Counted from the first letter of the stretch, positions 32,608 to 44,520 are shown. The stretch: DNA of 64,000 nucleotides from Hofstenia miamia (GCA_004352715.1 SCFE01000003.1:3836926-3900925); one strand, 5' to 3'. Translations and numbers: made by a program. Notes: generated by a model not told the origin, from the sequence alone.

Positions 32608-33165
32608 TGCGGGCGCTAAGTACTATGGGTTTTATACTGAGCGCCCGCGACCACCGATTTTCCCTATACTTAGCGCCCGCATGCAGTTCGGCCAGTTAAC
32701 GTCAAAAAAATCACAAATTGAGTATGTGTGATAGCTTTAAGGTTCATTTAATAGCTACACACCAAATTTGGGCTCAAGGGAAGCCATTATCAAAAAATAT
32801 ATAAAAAATGAAAAAAAAATGAAAACTATTGTTGGAAAAATTGGATTTATTGCCATTTCAACAGTTATGAATGTGTTTTGGAACTAATTTTTACATTTTC
32901 AAAATATTTGGTCGCTGTTCAATATTTGATATTATTTTCAGGTCAATATTGGCAGTTCTTCCCAAAGAAAATGAGGTCCGCTTCCGGGCATGAGAAAAAT
33001 TCCGATTTCAGCCGGAATATGTCCGATTTTGGCCCGTTTTTTATCAGAGTCAGTAAACTACGCGCCTAAGCCATTTCTGATGTCAAAATTTGGAAAAAAC
33101 ATGCGTAGGGTCCAATCTTGCTTCAAAATAATACGTAGGGCCTCTATATCCTTAGCGCCCCACTT
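32608..33165. repeat. GGGCGCTAAG-type inverted-repeat element (possible MITE)
   Basis: GCGGGCGCTAAGTA (from 32608) pairs with TACTGAGCGCCCGC (to 32648) as a hairpin with one mismatch. A third copy, ATACTTAGCGCCCGC, lies near 32668. A similar word in inverse orientation, ATATCCTTAGCGCCCC, lies near 33146-33162. These GC-rich words in an AT-rich setting look like the termini of a small transposon. The boundaries and superfamily are uncertain. Confidence 0.4.
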
Positions 33166-33380
33166 TTGACCCATGGATACCCACTTTGTAAAAAACAATG
33201 CCCCATACACGCCCCACCCTGCAATACATCTCATTACACACTGGAAAGTTTCATTTGTCATTACCAACCAAAAATTTGAGAATGAATCAATGTAGGCAAT
33301 TAATCATTTTTTCATTTATCATGCTTCACTTATATAAAACACAGAATTCAACATTAAAACGTCATTATACGTTACAACAC

Positions 33381-33743
33381 TTAAACGTCAACGTTCTTCG
33401 AAGGTCTCTTGATTATTTCTGTTTTTCTCGTATTTCTTCTCGACATTTCAAAGCGAACTGAAGCAGGTCTGCGATTCGTCCAGCAGGAAGCAAATACAGC
33501 TCTACGAATAGAATGGGACAGACAAAGAAGCGCTACTGGATTGATAGCGGAGTTGATGTAGTTGAGATCTCGGATGACATCAACCATGATTTCAAAAAGA
33601 GGGATTTTCATGTAGAGATTGGTGAAGTGTAATTGAGATAAATCGTAAATTCGTATCGGCATGCTGCAAATTCCAAACAGAAAAACAAGAATTAATACGA
33701 TTTTCGCCAATCGATGTCTTTGCTTAATTTGTTGATCATGAGC
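33381..33743 (-). CDS. Peptide GPCR, last exon (TM6, TM7 and C-terminal tail)
   Basis: On the minus strand the acceptor TTCTATGTTTAG lies just above 33743, and the exon opens with AHDQQIKQRHRLAKIV (end of intracellular loop 3). TM6 reads LILVFLFGICSMPIRIYDL, with the Pro of the usual CWxP motif in a CSMP version. TM7 reads LNYINSAINPVALLCLSHS, giving NPVAL where most receptors have NPxxY; bombesin-type receptors have a similar NPFALY. A basic tail with a Cys at FASCW, a possible palmitoylation site, ends at the TAA 33383-33381. The exon starts in phase 0, which fits the phase-0 end of the 46.3-46.7 kb exon. It provides 120 residues. Class A peptide receptor is well supported; the bombesin/CCHamide subfamily is inferred. 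Confidence 0.88.
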   Translation of the reverse strand, partial: AHDQQIKQRHRLAKIVLILVFLFGICSMPIRIYDLSQLHFTNLYMKIPLFEIMVDVIRDLNYINSAINPVALLCLSHSIRRAVFASCWTNRRPASVRFEMSRRNTRKTEIIKRPSKNVDV

Positions 33744-34093
33744 CTAAACATAGAAGTCATTCATCAAGATAAGATAAGATAAGATAATTAATGTGTATTG
33801 GGTAAATTATAATATTTTTGCGTCAATGCCTCTATAATTATTGAAATAAAATATTCTTGTGTTATAATTGTCAAGGACAACATACATTGAAATAAAAGTT
33901 TTATCGTTTTACAATACTATTTAAATATTAACTATCAATGAAAAATGATGGAGAATAATTGTAAATTTTTACAAAATTTTAACCATTTTAGAATTTCTTG
34001 TTGACAAAAATCACTCCTCAATCCGCACTTTAGGTATTTCCAGACGTTTGTAATTAAACATTCAGCTTTCGTTTACATGTACGATTTAACTTT

Positions 34094-34420
34094 TTAACCC
34101 TATTTTTCCTGGGCGGTTGGCGATTTGACCCCCTCCACATTTTTAGATATAACTCAAAGACGGTTTTTTTAAAAATACTATCCTTTCATGACTTTTTTCT
34201 TTAACTTGTTCTCCAAATTTTGACCCCAAAAATTATGCTGACAGCGTCAAGGGGATTTTAATAACAAAATGATTTTGTTTAAGATATTTTTGACATGTCA
34301 AAGAATCTTAAGATGTGGGGTTAATCAGATGTACCGTTTCCGACATCTTTGGGGGAAAGGAGGAGTGTCAACTCGGCCTCCCTGAGCAATAACTCCTACA
34401 AAAAAGCCCAGGTATATTAT
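34094..34420. mobile_element. Possible piggyBac-like MITE
   Basis: TTAA (34094-34097) is followed by CCCTATTTTTCCTGGGCGG. GCCCAGGTATATT near 34407-34420 is a weak inverted partner (CCTGGGC shared). The ~320-bp block is richer in G and C than its flanks. The right boundary and TTAA are not clear. Confidence 0.3.
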
Positions 34421-34611
34421 TATTTAGCAAAATTATTTTCTAAAAAACACTTAACATTTATCGTCTTTTAAATCAATACAGTTTGACAATAGCACTGTTT
34501 CGATATTTTACATATTATTTTTTCTTGCAGCATTCGATTGATATTTTTGTTTCAGGAACGACATATTTTTGATACGGGCGGAAGCTTATTGAAGTTAGCC
34601 AAAAAATAATG

Positions 34612-36683
34612 ATTAATGAGAGCCATTCTAATCATTTTCGCACTACAAATGCCAACCTCAAGAGTCGGCTTTAGGTTTACTCCATAGTGTTTTGTATTAA
34701 AAATTTATCTGTATGTAGGATTTCGGTTTTTTCTACTGATATCAATTTTAAAATGAATCTGCATGAATTTAAAGCTAGTCTGTTCAAAATGAGATCGTAC
34801 TTCGTGTAAAAAAAATAAAACTAAAAGTTAAAAATCTTGGAACTTGCTACTTTTTAAGATTGATCTTGGAAAAATGATGTAATTTTTTAAATGTAGTCGT
34901 ATTCAAATACTTTATTAAGGCTAATCCCATGATACCATTCAATACACATGGTAATATACAATTACAATATATTGTACAAATTCATAACATTTTCATACAT
35001 ATTTGGATATTCCAAGGAAAGTTTATTGAATGATCTCAGGTGCTTTGAGGATTACAAGACATAGTAATTCTGTTAGAAAAGTGGTCCGCTCATCATAGTA
35101 AAATGACATGTGTACAACATAAAATTATTAAAACATTTACCAAAACCTATTAGGAAATGTTGAAATAGTAACGTATTGACACATATATATTTGAATTTGA
35201 GAACACTTCTGCTAAGGTTTATTATTTGAAGGATGAACCATTTCCTTTGAAATTTTATTGAAAGGAAGAAGAAGAAGAAGAAGAAGAAGAAAAAGAAGAA
35301 AATCTTTGTTCAGAAATTACTTTGACAATATATAATTATACTGATAGCAACTCTGAAAGCGTCAATAAACTGTACAAGACAATACAAAATAGAAAATTGC
35401 TCCATGATAAACATAATTTTGGGTATCCTTAATTGAGAAGTTATAAAAACACTTTTTTAGAAACTCATCACTGATTTTAAATAATTCTTAGATACCGGTA
35501 GTTAAGGGTAAGAATAATAGCATTAATTCAAAAGAATTCCATGTTAATGAATGATGCGATATTTTACGATAAGTAATTAGCGAGATGTATTCTTGTAATT
35601 GGAGTTAACTTACATTATATAGGTTAATAACTAATCTACAAATTACGGGTAATTATCTACCTCTCATCAAATCCTTCCCAAAAATTAATTTTCGAATTGG
35701 TTTCGAATTACCTTAACATGTTTTTTAATAAGAATAAATTGTGCAACCTTATAATAGTATACTTTATCATATATACATATGCGTATTGTAATAAAAGATT
35801 TTTTGTTGAATTTCTTGCTACTTAATATAGGCCTCTTTGTCAGTCTCATACCCATATTTTTCCGATTCTTATGAAGCTCATTTGAATGCTCAGAATCCAC
35901 ATCATTTTTCAAAACTTTGCCAATATTGCCAACACCAATAAGTTTCATCACAAGCGAATAGAAATAAACTTATCCATCATCTACTTAATAGCCCACCGTA
36001 ATTGCTATAATTTTTTCTTCGTTGTTATTTATAATTAAATCCAGCATCAGTCCCATTACTCCAATCACTGGATTTTTTCTCGAATTCTTAATACTAGATT
36101 CAAATTTCTACTTTAATTAAGCAGGGATAATCCCTCGAAAATAAATAAATTTTAAAAGTAGTGACAGTTCATAGTAACTTTATTCAGAAAATTCGGAATT
36201 TTATTTTAAAAATATGTTCCCTACAATGGAAATCAAAAAATAATACGATATGTTTTTGAAAGTTTTTCTGGAGGGCTAAAAATGATTCTACTAAAGTTTA
36301 GACAGTAAATAAGAGGTCTGAAGAAGCTCTACCTACTCTATGAAAGTTTTTACATAAAAAATTATTGAGTTCTAATTGCATGTGCATATAACATTTGGAT
36401 GTATAAGCACTTCGTAGCAGTAAATTATATATGCGTAGTCACTAAAACACATGATATAAATAAAAACAATGAAAATCTTTTTGAAGTGAGATATGAAATC
36501 TATTTCTATCCACCAACAACAAATTATAAACTATGGCATGCGCTGCTAAGGGACATTTTATTTTTAATTTCATATCTAAATCTAACGAAAATGAGAACAT
36601 CAGAAATAATTATATAGCAATATAAAATGTCAAAGTTTTTTGTATTTTCCATGTTTTCTGTTTTTTTGTGATGTTCACTGGGG
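34612..36683 (+). repeat. Left arm of a large inverted repeat
   Basis: 34612-36683 matches the reverse complement of 41707-43382 along nearly its whole length, by eye about nine bases in ten. The outer end is ATTAATGAGAGCCATTCTAATCA and the inner end is GATGTTCACTGGGG. This arm has about 400 extra bases (roughly 35000-35405) that include the (GAA)n tract. A short frame starting MKLIGVGNIGKVL (minus, ATG at 35948) is shared with the other arm. Base changes between the two alter amino acids as readily as not, so coding constraint is not evident. The arm lies within the GPCR intron. Confidence 0.88.
35263..35302 (+). repeat. (GAA)n microsatellite
   Basis: GAAGGAAGAAGAAGAAG and similar sequence for about 40 bp. 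It is present only in the left arm of the inverted repeat. Confidence 0.9.
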
Positions 36684-36957
36684 AATTGAGCATTAAATAC
36701 TATTTTTGGATGGCTAAAGTAAAAACAAATAATAAATAATTTTTATTTTAGGCGAATGATGCAAATAGTTGATAGAAATGGCCCTTAAGGCAAATTTTGC
36801 AAAAAAATAAAAAATAACAAAAAATCATTTTTTTTGTAATTTGCCGGAAGTCTACCACTTAATGGTTTTCCTTATTTACTTTGTGAACTCAATGTTCAGT
36901 TTTTGAGCCCAGTTCTTGGATTTTTAATTTAAGTCTAAAATTTTTTAACTTCCCCTA

Positions 36958-37248
36958 CTAATATATATATATATATNNNNNNNNNNNNNNNNNNNNNNNN
37001 NNNNNNNNNNNNNNNNNNNNNNNNNNNNNNNNNNNNNNNNNNNNNNNNNNNNNNNNNNNNNNNNNNNNNNNNNNNNNNNNNNNNNNNNNNNNNNNNNNNN
37101 NNNNNNNNNNNNNNNNNNNNNNNNNNNNNNNNNNNNNNNNNNNNNNNNNNNNNNNNNNNNNNNNNNNNNNNNNNNNNNNNNNNNNNNNNNNNNNNNNNNN
37201 NNNNNNNNNNNNNNNNNNNNNNNNNNNNNNNNNNNNNNNNNNNNNNNN
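36958..37248. repeat. (TA)n tract and a 272-N gap
   Basis: TA repeat at 36960-36976 runs into Ns at 36977-37248, between the left inverted-repeat arm and the 3' end of the LINE. Confidence 0.9.
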
Positions 37249-37483
37249 GCTAATAGCCAATTCGACTGCATTTACATCTCTATGAAAATGAAAAATATTG
37301 TTTAAAAGTCTTTCTGAATTTTAATCATAAGCATAATAATAATAAGAGTCAAAAGCAATATATTGCAAAAAATCGTTGGTACAAGACTATAAACTAAAAA
37401 CTATTTACAAAATAATAGTCACATATACATATATAATTGTGTGGTGTGTGTTTGTTGGGGGTTTGTGTGTGTGTGTGTGTACA

Positions 37484-40250
37484 TTATCTAGGATCATACG
37501 AAATTTTGAAGGAGTGTAGTGTATTATTGTCATTAAGTATGCATTCTCTATGAAAGAGGAATGTTCGCACTTTTTTTCTAAATTTTTTGTAGTTAATTTC
37601 CATTTTAATTTCATGGTATAAGTTATTCCAAATTTTATTTGCCATGTGGTGAAAACTATTTGAATGCTTATCTAAGCATAAAAATTTTTGAGAACGTTCA
37701 TTTAACTTAATATATTGTTTTAGAAATGAAAGAGAAGGTTTACCAGATTTATACTTAAATAATATTGATACCATAATCATTTGAATTCTTTAATAAGGAG
37801 CTAATATTTTATATTGAATTCGATAGACGGATGAACTGTCATGTTTTGCGAAAAGTTAGGTGTTTTAAGACACCAATTGAAAGTTTTAGACAGAAGTATG
37901 CGATATTTTGAATTTATGTTTGTAAAGAGAAATGAGCAAATTTGAAAATGAGACAAACAAAAAGAATTTATTAATTGTTTGTGATATATATTTGAAACGT
38001 TTCGCAGATGGTAAAGATACCTAACTCCAGAAGCCATTTTTTTAATTTTAGTAATTAAAAATTGTTCGAAATTTAAATCATTATCAATCGCAACACTTAA
38101 ATAATGTGTTGATTCATTTTGCTTTATTGGTACTTGATTTATATTTAGTTTAATGTTTTTTGTGAAATTTTTAAATGTTTTAGTCGAGAAAATTATAAAT
38201 TGTGTTTTTTCAATATTTACTTTCAATTGATTATTTGAGAAATACTTTGTGAAATGTTCGATGTGATTTTGGAAAATTTTTGTAGCATTAAAGGCATTTA
38301 CATTAGTACTTATGAGACAGGTATCGTCCGCATATTGATAAATATTACTGTTTTTTATCTATTTCGTTATATCATTTACGTAGAGTGAGAATAGGATGGG
38401 GCCAAGAACTGTGCCCTGAGGTACCCCACGGTTAGTTGTAATATATTTGGATTTTGTACCATTAAGTATCACTCGTTGCTGTCGATTTATAAGGAAGTTC
38501 ATTATCAAATTTATAGCGTTGTCATCAAAATTATAATGCATTAATTTGTCTTTCAATATGTCAAAGTTCATTAAGTTGAACGCTTTGCTCAAATCGAAAA
38601 GGGCAACGCAACTACATTTTTTAGAAGCTAAATTGGATTTTATTTGCTGTGATATTGACAAAATTGCATCTTGAGTGCTAAACCCATTACGGAAACCAAA
38701 TTGTTTTTTCGAAAGAATATTTTCAGATATCAAATATGCATTTATTTGATTATTAAACAATTTTTCAAATAGTTTACTGAAAGGATGGTCAATGCAAATT
38801 GGCCTATAATTTTGTGCGTTTAAAGGATCGCCTTTTTTATATATAGGGCTTATGTTTGATTTTTTAAATATATCAGGGAATTCATTATCAATAATACTTT
38901 GGTTGAATGCGAATAGAAGATGTTAACTAAAGATATGAAAATGACGTTTAATAATAAAGATTATAGGATGCAGTTGATATATTTGTGTCTAAATTTTTTA
39001 TTATAGTTTCTAGTTCATTTGTATTTACGTCTAAGAGAAAATTATGATTTTGCTGGGAATTTATTAATATTTGTCTTTCTCTTATATTGGGGAAAATTGA
39101 AATAGCCAAGTTCCTTAAATGTTGCATTTAGATGGTCTATTATTCTTGTTTTTTCCGTTGTAATTTTGTTATCAATACTTAATTCGTTAATGTCAGTTGA
39201 AATTCCTTTATTTTTTCCCAAAATTTTATGAATATATTGCCATTTTTCATTTGTATTGCTTAGTTTATCGAAGAACCTTTTCTGTTTTAAGGTAGATTTA
39301 TTATTTCTTAATTGTTTAATTATCTTCCTTGATTTTTCGTAATTAGTCCAATTAGTTGTCGTCGGCTCTGTTTTAACAAGTTCAAACAATTTTCTTTTAA
39401 TGCTTACTTGTTCACGTATATAGTTATCATTGACATTTTATAAAGCAAGTTTTCGCGCTTCTAATTTTACTTTGCTCTACTTAATTGGTTCCGCTTTATT
39501 AATTGCATTGTAAATTTCTTTTGAGATATAATTATTCATGCAAGATCCAGATTTTAATGTGCATATGTAGTTGAACGATATATTTTTCAAAAGGATTTAC
39601 ATTATTTCGTCTGAATAATTTAGATAATCTCTTGCATAAATTATTTTAAAATTATTGTCTTTTGAAGTTACATTACTTATATATGTGCAGAGAGCATGTT
39701 CACTGAATGATTCAAACATTAAGGATTTAAAAAATAAGTCTGAATTTGTTAGGAAGTAGTCAATTAAGTTGTTTTGTCTTGTTGGACAGTCAGTATTTAT
39801 ACAACGAAAATCATATGTGGCACAAAATTCTCTTAACGATTTTTTCTCAAGATTATTAAAATAATTTATATTAAAGTCACCAAATATATTTATAGAATAG
39901 TAGGGATCACTTATTTCGGAAATTTCATTTGCCTTTAAATTTAGGTAGTCAATATGATAATTTTTATTTGGATTGTATGTGATATTAATCAGTTCTTTAT
40001 GACATTTATTTTCAAATGATATAATTTCTATCCAGAGTGATTCAAATATATTGTGGTTTAATTCATATTCTAATTTACGCACTGGTTTTAAACATTTTGG
40101 AGCCAATATCATGAGTCCGCCACCTCTACCTAATCGGTTTTTTATGAAAATGTTATAATAATGTCGGTCAGGATTAAACAAATTAGGATCAGTGTCATGT
40201 TGTAACCAAGTTTCGGTAATTAAGAATATTGCGTTTTGTCCTATCTTATT
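37484..40250 (-). pseudogene. LINE ORF2 (endonuclease and reverse transcriptase), broken
   Basis: The endonuclease part (39597-40181) contains GRGGGLMILA, NIFGDFNINYF (GDFN at 39870-39881) and FSEHALCTY in place of SDHxxV. The RT part contains KKQFGFRNGFSTQDAILSI, LFDLSKAFNLMNFDIL (first Asp), TNRGVPQGTVLGPILFSLY and, in a shifted frame, QYADDTCLIS (YADD at 38323-38334). 37801-38226 continues with KTQFIIFSTK and YLSVAIDNDLNF. 37484-37780 ends with KIWNNLYHEIK and FRKKVRTFLF. Catalytic residues of the RT are preserved, but frames change at about 39.5, 39.0, 38.35 and 37.8 kb, so it is inactive. Confidence 0.88.
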
Positions 40251-40419
40251 TATTAAGATTAGAAAGTCATTTTGGTTTGAATTTAGACTTCTAGCATTGA
40301 GATATACAAATTTATAGTTATTGCAGTAGTTTTTTAGTTTTACTTCTATTTGCGATTCTTCTAAAATTGGTTCTTGATTAAGTTTAATATCTCCTGAGAG
40401 TAGTAATCTTATGAAATAA

Positions 40420-40564
40420 AAATATTTATCGAGATTATTGGGAATACACGTACTGAATTTAACTGTATATGCGTAGTATATTAAAANNNNNNNNNNNNAA
40501 ATATTTATCGAGATTATTAGGAATAAACGTACTGAATTTAACTGTATATGCGTAGTATATTAAA
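40420..40564 (-). repeat. Short duplicate around a 12-N gap (probable assembly artefact)
   Basis: 40420-40486 and 40499-40564 are near-identical copies (GGGAATACACGTACTG against AGGAATAAACGTACTG) separated only by Ns. Allelic copies placed side by side are the simplest explanation. Confidence 0.8.
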
Positions 40565-40779
40565 CAAAGAATTAAACATACGATTTTAAGAAGATTGCCG
40601 TTTGTTTTTTCATAAATTTTAGAGCAAAACTTGAAGATTTGGTAGAAAATGAACTTACTGAATTTAAGTGTTGTTATGTAGTAGTGCTTAGTGGTGGTGT
40701 GTTGTGAGTTGAGAGGTGTCGATAGCTACATTTTTTAAACAAAGATATGTTAAAATATACCAAATTAAAAGTACCTGTT

Positions 40780-41431
40780 TCATTTAGATTGATATGAAGG
40801 ATTAGGGAGAAGGACGCGACAAGCGGTTACAGCTTTTGAATGGGAAACATTTGCTAGACGATGAGATGGATTGGAGATTTTGTGAGGTCTGAAGTAGGAT
40901 TGGAGATTGCGGATCATGTGAGCTAGACCTTGATGAGAAAGATGTATTCCATCCCTAGCAAGAAGTTTGTCATTGATGTGACGAGGAGCATGTAAAAAGC
41001 TTTGGAAAACAAGGATAACAGAGAAATTGTTCACAGATAGAGAGTGGATGACTCGGTTGAATTCGTGAATTAATAAGTTTCTTTGAATATTGGAATCATG
41101 ACAGACAGGAGTGATTTCAAGAACGAAGAGATTTTGTCAGTGAGCTTCTTTGTGTTGTGGCCTGGATATGAGTGGATTGTAGTCGTCTGATTTGGACAAA
41201 ATTTTGAGAATGAGCATACTTCAGAATACTACTGCCAATTAGAAATGTAGTAGTGTTAGGTTTAATAGATTTGACGTAATTGGATTTTGACTTCGGTTTT
41301 GGTGATTGAGAAGTTTCCTTAAAAGATGAATATTGACTTGGTCTAGGAGAATGACGAATCCTCGAGGTAGAAGTGACTGGAGATGCAGAAGTAGAAGTTT
41401 CGGCAGTGAGGACATTTGTTGGAGAGGACAC
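40780..41431 (-). pseudogene. LINE ORF1 with SGNH-hydrolase-like blocks
   Basis: Two minus-strand frames flank a frame break near 41.1 kb. The first (41431-41117) has a Ser/Pro/Thr-rich start and then TTTFLIGSSILKYAHSQ, which resembles SGNH block I (IGDSILK) with the Asp changed to Ser. The second (41034-40780) has LLARDGIHLSHQGLAHMIRN, like the last block with its catalytic Asp and His (DxxHLxxxG). Esterase-type ORF1 proteins are known from CR1-like LINEs, where the domain is thought to act on lipids or membranes. Here the nucleophile block is altered and the frame is broken, so no activity is expected. Confidence 0.6.
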
Positions 41432-41439
41432 ACGTATCA

Positions 41440-41760
41440 GAGAGAGTAGGCGTTTCTTCTTCAGAAAAGATGCATAAGTGTATTTCTATTCGCTTGCGAC
41501 GAAACTTATTGGTATTGGCAAAGTTTTGAAAAATACCCCAGTGAACATCACAAAGAAAAGAACAGAAAACATGGAAAATACAAAAAAACNNNNNNNNNNN
41601 NNNNNNNNNNGAGAGAGTAGGCGTTTCTTCTTCAGAAAAGATGCATAAGTGTATTTCTATTCGCTTGCGACGAAACTTATTGGTATTAGCAAAGTTTTGA
41701 AAAATACCCCAGTGAACATCACAAAGAAAAGAACAGAAAACATGGAAAATACAAAAAAAC
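41440..41760. repeat. 150-bp duplicate around a 21-N gap (probable assembly artefact)
   Basis: 41440-41589 and 41611-41760 are the same 150 bp with a single visible change (GGTATTGGCAAAG against GGTATTAGCAAAG), separated by Ns only. Part of the unit (GTATTTCTATTCGCTTG and on) also matches 42456-42530 inside the right inverted-repeat arm. Confidence 0.85.
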
Positions 41761-43382
41761 TAACATTTTATAGTGCTATATAATTATTTCTGATGTTCTG
41801 ATTTTCGTTAGATTCAGATATGAAATTAAAAATAGAATGTCCCTTAGTAGCGCATGTCATTGTTTATAAATTGTTGTTGGTGTATAGAAATAGTTGTCAT
41901 ATCTCACTTCGGAAAGATTTTCATTGTTTTTATTTATATCATGTGTTTTAGTGAATACGCATATATAATTTACCTCTACGAAGTGCTTATACATCCAAAT
42001 GTTATATGCACATACAATTAGAACTCAATAATTTTTTGTGTAAAAACTTTCATAGAGTAGGTAGAGCTTCTTCAGACCTCTTATTTACTGTCTAAATTTT
42101 AGTGGAATCACTTTTAGCCCTCCAGAAAAAACTTTCAAAACAATATCGTATTATTTTTTGATATTTTGGTTTCCATTGCATGTAACATATTTTTAAAATA
42201 AAATTCCGAATTTTCTGAATAAAGTTACTATGATCTGTCACTACTTTTAAAATTTATTTATCTTATATGCTTATTTTAAAATATTTATTTTCGAGGGTCT
42301 ATCCCTGCTTAATTACAGTAGAAATTTGAAATCTAAACTAATAATTCGAGAAAAAAATCCATTGATTGGAGTAATGGGACTGGTGCTGGATTTAATTATA
42401 AATAACAACGAAGAAAAAATTATAGCAATTACTGTGTGCTATTAAGTAGATGATGGATAAGTGTATTTCTATTCGCTTGTGATGAAACTTATTGGTGTTG
42501 GCAACATTGGCAAAGTTTTGAAAAATGATGTGGATTCTGAGCATTCAAATGAGCTTCATAAGAATCGGAAAAATATGGGTATAAGACTGAAAAAGAGGCC
42601 TATATTAAGTAGCAAGAAATTCAACAAAAAATCTTTTATTACAATATGCATATGTATATATGATAAAATTGCACAATTTATTCTTATTAAAAATATATAA
42701 GGTAATTCGAAACCAATTCGAAAATTAATTTTTGGGAAGGATTTGATGAGAGGTAGGTAATTACCCGAAATTTGTAGATTAGTTAATAACCTACATAATG
42801 TAAGTTAACTCCAATTACAAGAATACATCTCGCTAATTACTTATCGTAAAATATCGTACCATTCATTAACATGGAATTCTTTTGAATTAATGCTATTATT
42901 CTTACCCTTAACTACCGGTATCTAAGAATTATTTAAAATCAGTAATGAGTTTCCAAAAAAATGTTCTTATAACTTATCAATTAAGGATATCCAAAATTAT
43001 TTATGTATATTATATTAGAATTTGTACAATTCTAATTGAATGTTACCATGTGTATTGAATGGTATCATGAGATTAGCTTTAATGAAGTATTTGCATGGGA
43101 ATACACTTAAAAAATTATATCATTTTCCAAGATTAATCTCAAAAAATAGCAAGTTCCAAGATTTTTAACTTTTAGTTTTAATTTTTTACACGAAGTACAA
43201 TCTCGTGTTGGACAGACTAGCTTTAAACTCATGCAAATTCATTTTAAAATTGAAATCAGTAGAAAAAACCGAAATCCTACACACAGATAAATTTTTAATA
43301 AAAACACTATGGAGTAAACCTAAAGCAGACTCTTGAGGATGGCATTTGTAGGGCGAAAGTGATTAGAATGGCTCTCATTAAT
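41707..43382 (-). repeat. Right arm of the large inverted repeat
   Basis: Reverse-complement partner of 34612-36683. It starts CCCCAGTGAACATCAC, carries the frame MKLIGVGNIGKVL on the plus strand (ATG at 42482) and ends GGCTCTCATTAAT. It lacks the ~400 bp that contains the (GAA)n tract in the other arm. About 5.0 kb, mostly LINE, separates the arms. Confidence 0.88.
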
Positions 43383-43689
43383 TCTCCCAACATTCCTAAA
43401 TGGGTTATTACCCAATATCCCCTTATGGAATATCTGCTTGTATAAATACAATAGAATTATAGATACACTACACTTTAATAAATGACGTTAACTAACTCAT
43501 AACATAATGATAATATAGATTTTCGAAATTGAATTTAACATGTTGTTTATTTATTGTTGTTATATTATAATTAGAAATTGTATTATAACTTAGACGTTAT
43601 ATTATAATTTAGAAATTGCGGAATCCCTGAACTATACTGATGGAACCCCAAGGTTCCGCGGAACCTTTGTTGATGAATTTGCTAGAACG

Positions 43690-44520
43690 GAGATAATATT
43701 TTGTATCTATTACGATATACTAATGTTTCGTCATGCTTTGTGGAAAGTTTAGAGTTTGTACACACCAATCAAATGTCTTTGATAGAAGCATACGATGTTT
43801 CGAATTTAGGTCAGTTAAAAGAAACGAACCATATTGAAAATTAGACAAGCAGAATGCATGTATTGGTTGTTTATGATAATTGCTTGATATTACATTGCGT
43901 AAGTGATAAAGATATCGAATGCTTGCAGTCATTTTTTGAATCTTATTAAGTAGAAATTTTTCAAATTTTAATTCATTATCTGTCTTAACACCTAAATAGC
44001 TGACTGATTCATTTTGCTTTATTGACTTAAATTATTAGATTTCTCTGTGACTTCTGTGAAAAAATTATGCATTGTGTTTTTAGTTGATTGTTTGTAAAAT
44101 AATTGTTTAATTTTTCTACATCTATTTAGAGGTTTTTTGTAGCATCAAAAGCATTTTGCGGTACTTATTAGGCATGTGTCGTCGGCATATTGGTAAATGT
44201 CGCGCGCTGTGTTTAACATGCTTAACAATATCATTGTCATAAATTGCAAATAAAATTGGGCCAAGAACAGTAACTTGGGGCACCCCACGGTCAGGCGCAC
44301 CATAGCTTGATTTTTTACTGTTTAATATTACACGCTTTTGTTTATTTTCTAAGAAGCTCATTATTAAATTAATCGAGTTATCACCAAAATTATAATTTAC
44401 AAGTTTAGCTTGCAAAATATCAAAATTCATGGAATTTAATGCCTTACTTACATCTAAAATGCGACAAAACTCTGCATTTATCATTACAAGAAATTTAAAC
44501 AGTGCCATGTGACGTCAGCA
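43690..44520 (-). mobile_element. Second CR1-like LINE fragment (RT and C-terminal part)
   Basis: On the minus strand 44508-44122 reads ILDVSKALNSMNFDIL, NLIMSFLENKQKRVILN and APDRGVPQVTVLGPILFAIY. 43932-43720 reads SIRYLYHLRNVISSNYHKQP and LLSKTFDWCVQTLNF. Each block pairs with the LINE at 37.3-41.4 kb (for example VRYLYHLRNVSNIYHKQL), so this is a diverged member of the same family. The Gln-Gly of VPQG has become Gln-Val, and the YADD block lies in a broken frame. It is 5' truncated and dead. Confidence 0.85.

Larger units (their letters stand above)
37300..41450 (-). mobile_element. CR1-like LINE, decayed, with an esterase-type ORF1
   Basis: On the minus strand the order is ORF1 (41431 to 40780), endonuclease (about 40250 to 39597), linker (39389 to 39042), RT (38760 to about 38226) and the C-terminal part (38226 to 37484). 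The 3' side has GT-rich and TA-rich simple sequence (37430-37480) rather than a poly(A) tail, as in CR1-like elements. The element lies between the two arms of a large inverted repeat and within the GPCR intron. Several frameshifts and two small gaps break it. Confidence 0.85.

Noticed and set aside
44510-44517. CRE palindrome TGACGTCA
   Set aside because: An 8-mer near a dead LINE fragment; chance occurrence cannot be excluded and no promoter is nearby.
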